Positions 5,793 through 6,384 of a DNA stretch of 6,384 bases are shown piece by piece. The notes beneath the pieces were generated by a model. That model ran no database searches and was not told the DNA's origin. It was given only the letters and a program-made list of their open reading frames with translations. The DNA comes from Nostoc cf. edaphicum LEGE 07299 (lineage in GTDB: Bacteria > Cyanobacteriota > Cyanobacteriia > Cyanobacteriales > Nostocaceae). Numbering within the stretch: the first letter of the stretch is position 1; each line of letters opens with the position of its first letter. Both the position numbers and the translations under genes were made by a program. The stretch covers positions 1 to 6,384 of the forward strand of contig NZ_JADEXF010000225.1 in assembly GCF_015207245.1 (NCBI RefSeq), in the 5' to 3' direction.

Positions 5793-5883
5793 TAAGCTAA
5801 TCGTCATTCATTTTTCCAGAATAATTCGCTTGTAGTAAGGGCTTCAGCCCTACCTTCATGCAACTTAAATGCCGATTAGCTTA
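5793..5883. repeat. 91-bp inverted-repeat element (MITE-like) upstream of tenA
   Basis: A 16-bp inverted repeat with one mismatch bounds the element: 5793-5808 (TAAGCTAATCGTCATT) and 5868-5883 (AATGCCGATTAGCTTA), enclosing 59 bp. Both ends begin or finish with TA, which would fit the TA target duplication of IS630/Tc1-type elements, though a palindromic dinucleotide is weak proof. Within it is a second hairpin, AGGGCT (5838-5843) with AGCCCT (5846-5851), part of a GTAGTAAGGGCTTCAGCCCT motif that I recall as a common interspersed repeat in Nostoc-type genomes. No coding capacity. It fills most of the 125-bp gap between the pentapeptide gene and tenA. Confidence 0.65.
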
Positions 5884-5892
5884 TTATCTCCT

Positions 5893-6384
5893 TTAAAAAG
5901 GGAAGAACTGGAGCAAGACTGAGCCAATACTTCCCAAAAAGTCAACGAAGTTGGGCTTACCAGTACTTACCTTCTCATTAACGGGTGTTTGCAGTTCTTT
6001 TATAAAAGTTTGGGCTGTTAGGGTTCCAGTGCTGTTGTTTTGGGATGTAAATAATTTTTGTGCAACTTGAGCATCTTGGAACGCACCTTGTCTATCTAGT
6101 ACTTGGTAACGGGCGACACCACGAGCGAGATAAGCATCCGCATATTCTGGTTTAATTGCGATCGCTTGATTAAAATAACTAATTGCTTGCTGTTGGTTGC
6201 CTTTTTGCCCTTCTGCTACACCCAAAGCATAAAATTCTGCTGGTGAAGCAATTTGTGATGGTATCGCAACTGCACCTTGAAAGTTAGTCCCATTCAAGTA
6301 AGCACCAGTTAATTGTGCATTTGCTAAATAAGTGTTTCTCAAATCAGCACCCGTCAAATTTGCCCCATTAAATTTCTGTCTCTT
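5893..6384 (-). CDS. Pentapeptide-repeat and TPR protein (5' end missing)
   Basis: The frame is open to the right edge, so the gene is cut by the window and 163 C-terminal residues are seen. A TTG near 6357 is not a likely start because the repeats continue upstream of it. The order is about seven pentapeptide repeats of the A(D/N)LXX type (residues 4-38, central residues F5, L10, L15, L20, L25, L30, F35), then about two TPR units (49-82 and 83-112; YALGVAEGQKGNQQQAISYF and YLARGVARYQVL). A polar linker and a hydrophobic C-terminus ending FFPF follow. Pentapeptide repeats form a right-handed beta-helix and TPRs bind proteins, so a scaffold or interaction role is plausible. The specific function is unknown. 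It lies upstream of tenA on the same strand, 125 bp away, separated by the inverted-repeat element. Confidence 0.88.
   Translation of the reverse strand, partial: KRQKFNGANLTGADLRNTYLANAQLTGAYLNGTNFQGAVAIPSQIASPAEFYALGVAEGQKGNQQQAISYFNQAIAIKPEYADAYLARGVARYQVLDRQGAFQDAQVAQKLFTSQNNSTGTLTAQTFIKELQTPVNEKVSTGKPNFVDFLGSIGSVLLQFFPF

Noticed and set aside
5768..5892. TPP riboswitch upstream of tenA
   Set aside because: No conserved CUGAGA-type core or two-helix thi-box layout is visible. The gap is explained by heptamers and the inverted-repeat element.

Overview
The window reads as chromosomal DNA of a filamentous, Nostoc/Anabaena-type cyanobacterium. The evidence is five exact HIP1 octamers (GCGATCGC at 1058-1065, 1278-1285, 2792-2799, 4534-4541 and 6158-6165), tandem heptamers (STRRs) in most gene gaps, an outer-membrane porin with the cyanobacterial SLH-plus-coiled-coil front end, and a pentapeptide-repeat/TPR protein. 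The genus is inferred, not proven.

Layout from left to right: a minus-strand tRNA-Phe(GAA) (85-157) with a small repeat cluster beyond its 3' end. Next comes a minus-strand high-affinity zinc importer read znuA (2107-3120), znuC (1161-1937), znuB (232-1113). A divergent control region of about 330 bp carries a Zur/Fur-like operator (3201-3215). A plus-strand SLH/OprB-type porin (3453-5057) follows, closed by a strong hairpin terminator (5072-5108). Then come a minus-strand tenA-family gene (5138-5767), a 91-bp inverted-repeat element (5793-5883), and the 3' part of a minus-strand pentapeptide-repeat/TPR gene that runs off the right edge (5893-6384).

How the parts fit: the porin could let ions cross the outer membrane, the lipoprotein ZnuA captures zinc in the periplasm, and ZnuB/ZnuC pump it through the inner membrane. 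The Zur-like operator next to znuA fits repression when zinc is plentiful. Divergence of the porin gene from znuA suggests, but does not prove, that they work together. From memory, Anabaena sp. PCC 7120 has a similar porin-znu arrangement (alr0834 beside all0833/all0832/all0830); I could not check this.

I see no novel defence, mobile or biosynthetic system. The most unusual feature is how far short repeats have entered the gaps. The znuA-znuC gap is almost entirely repeats, and the start codons of both znuC and tenA lie inside heptamer repeats, so the two unrelated proteins begin with the same four residues (MTND) and lack a visible Shine-Dalgarno sequence.
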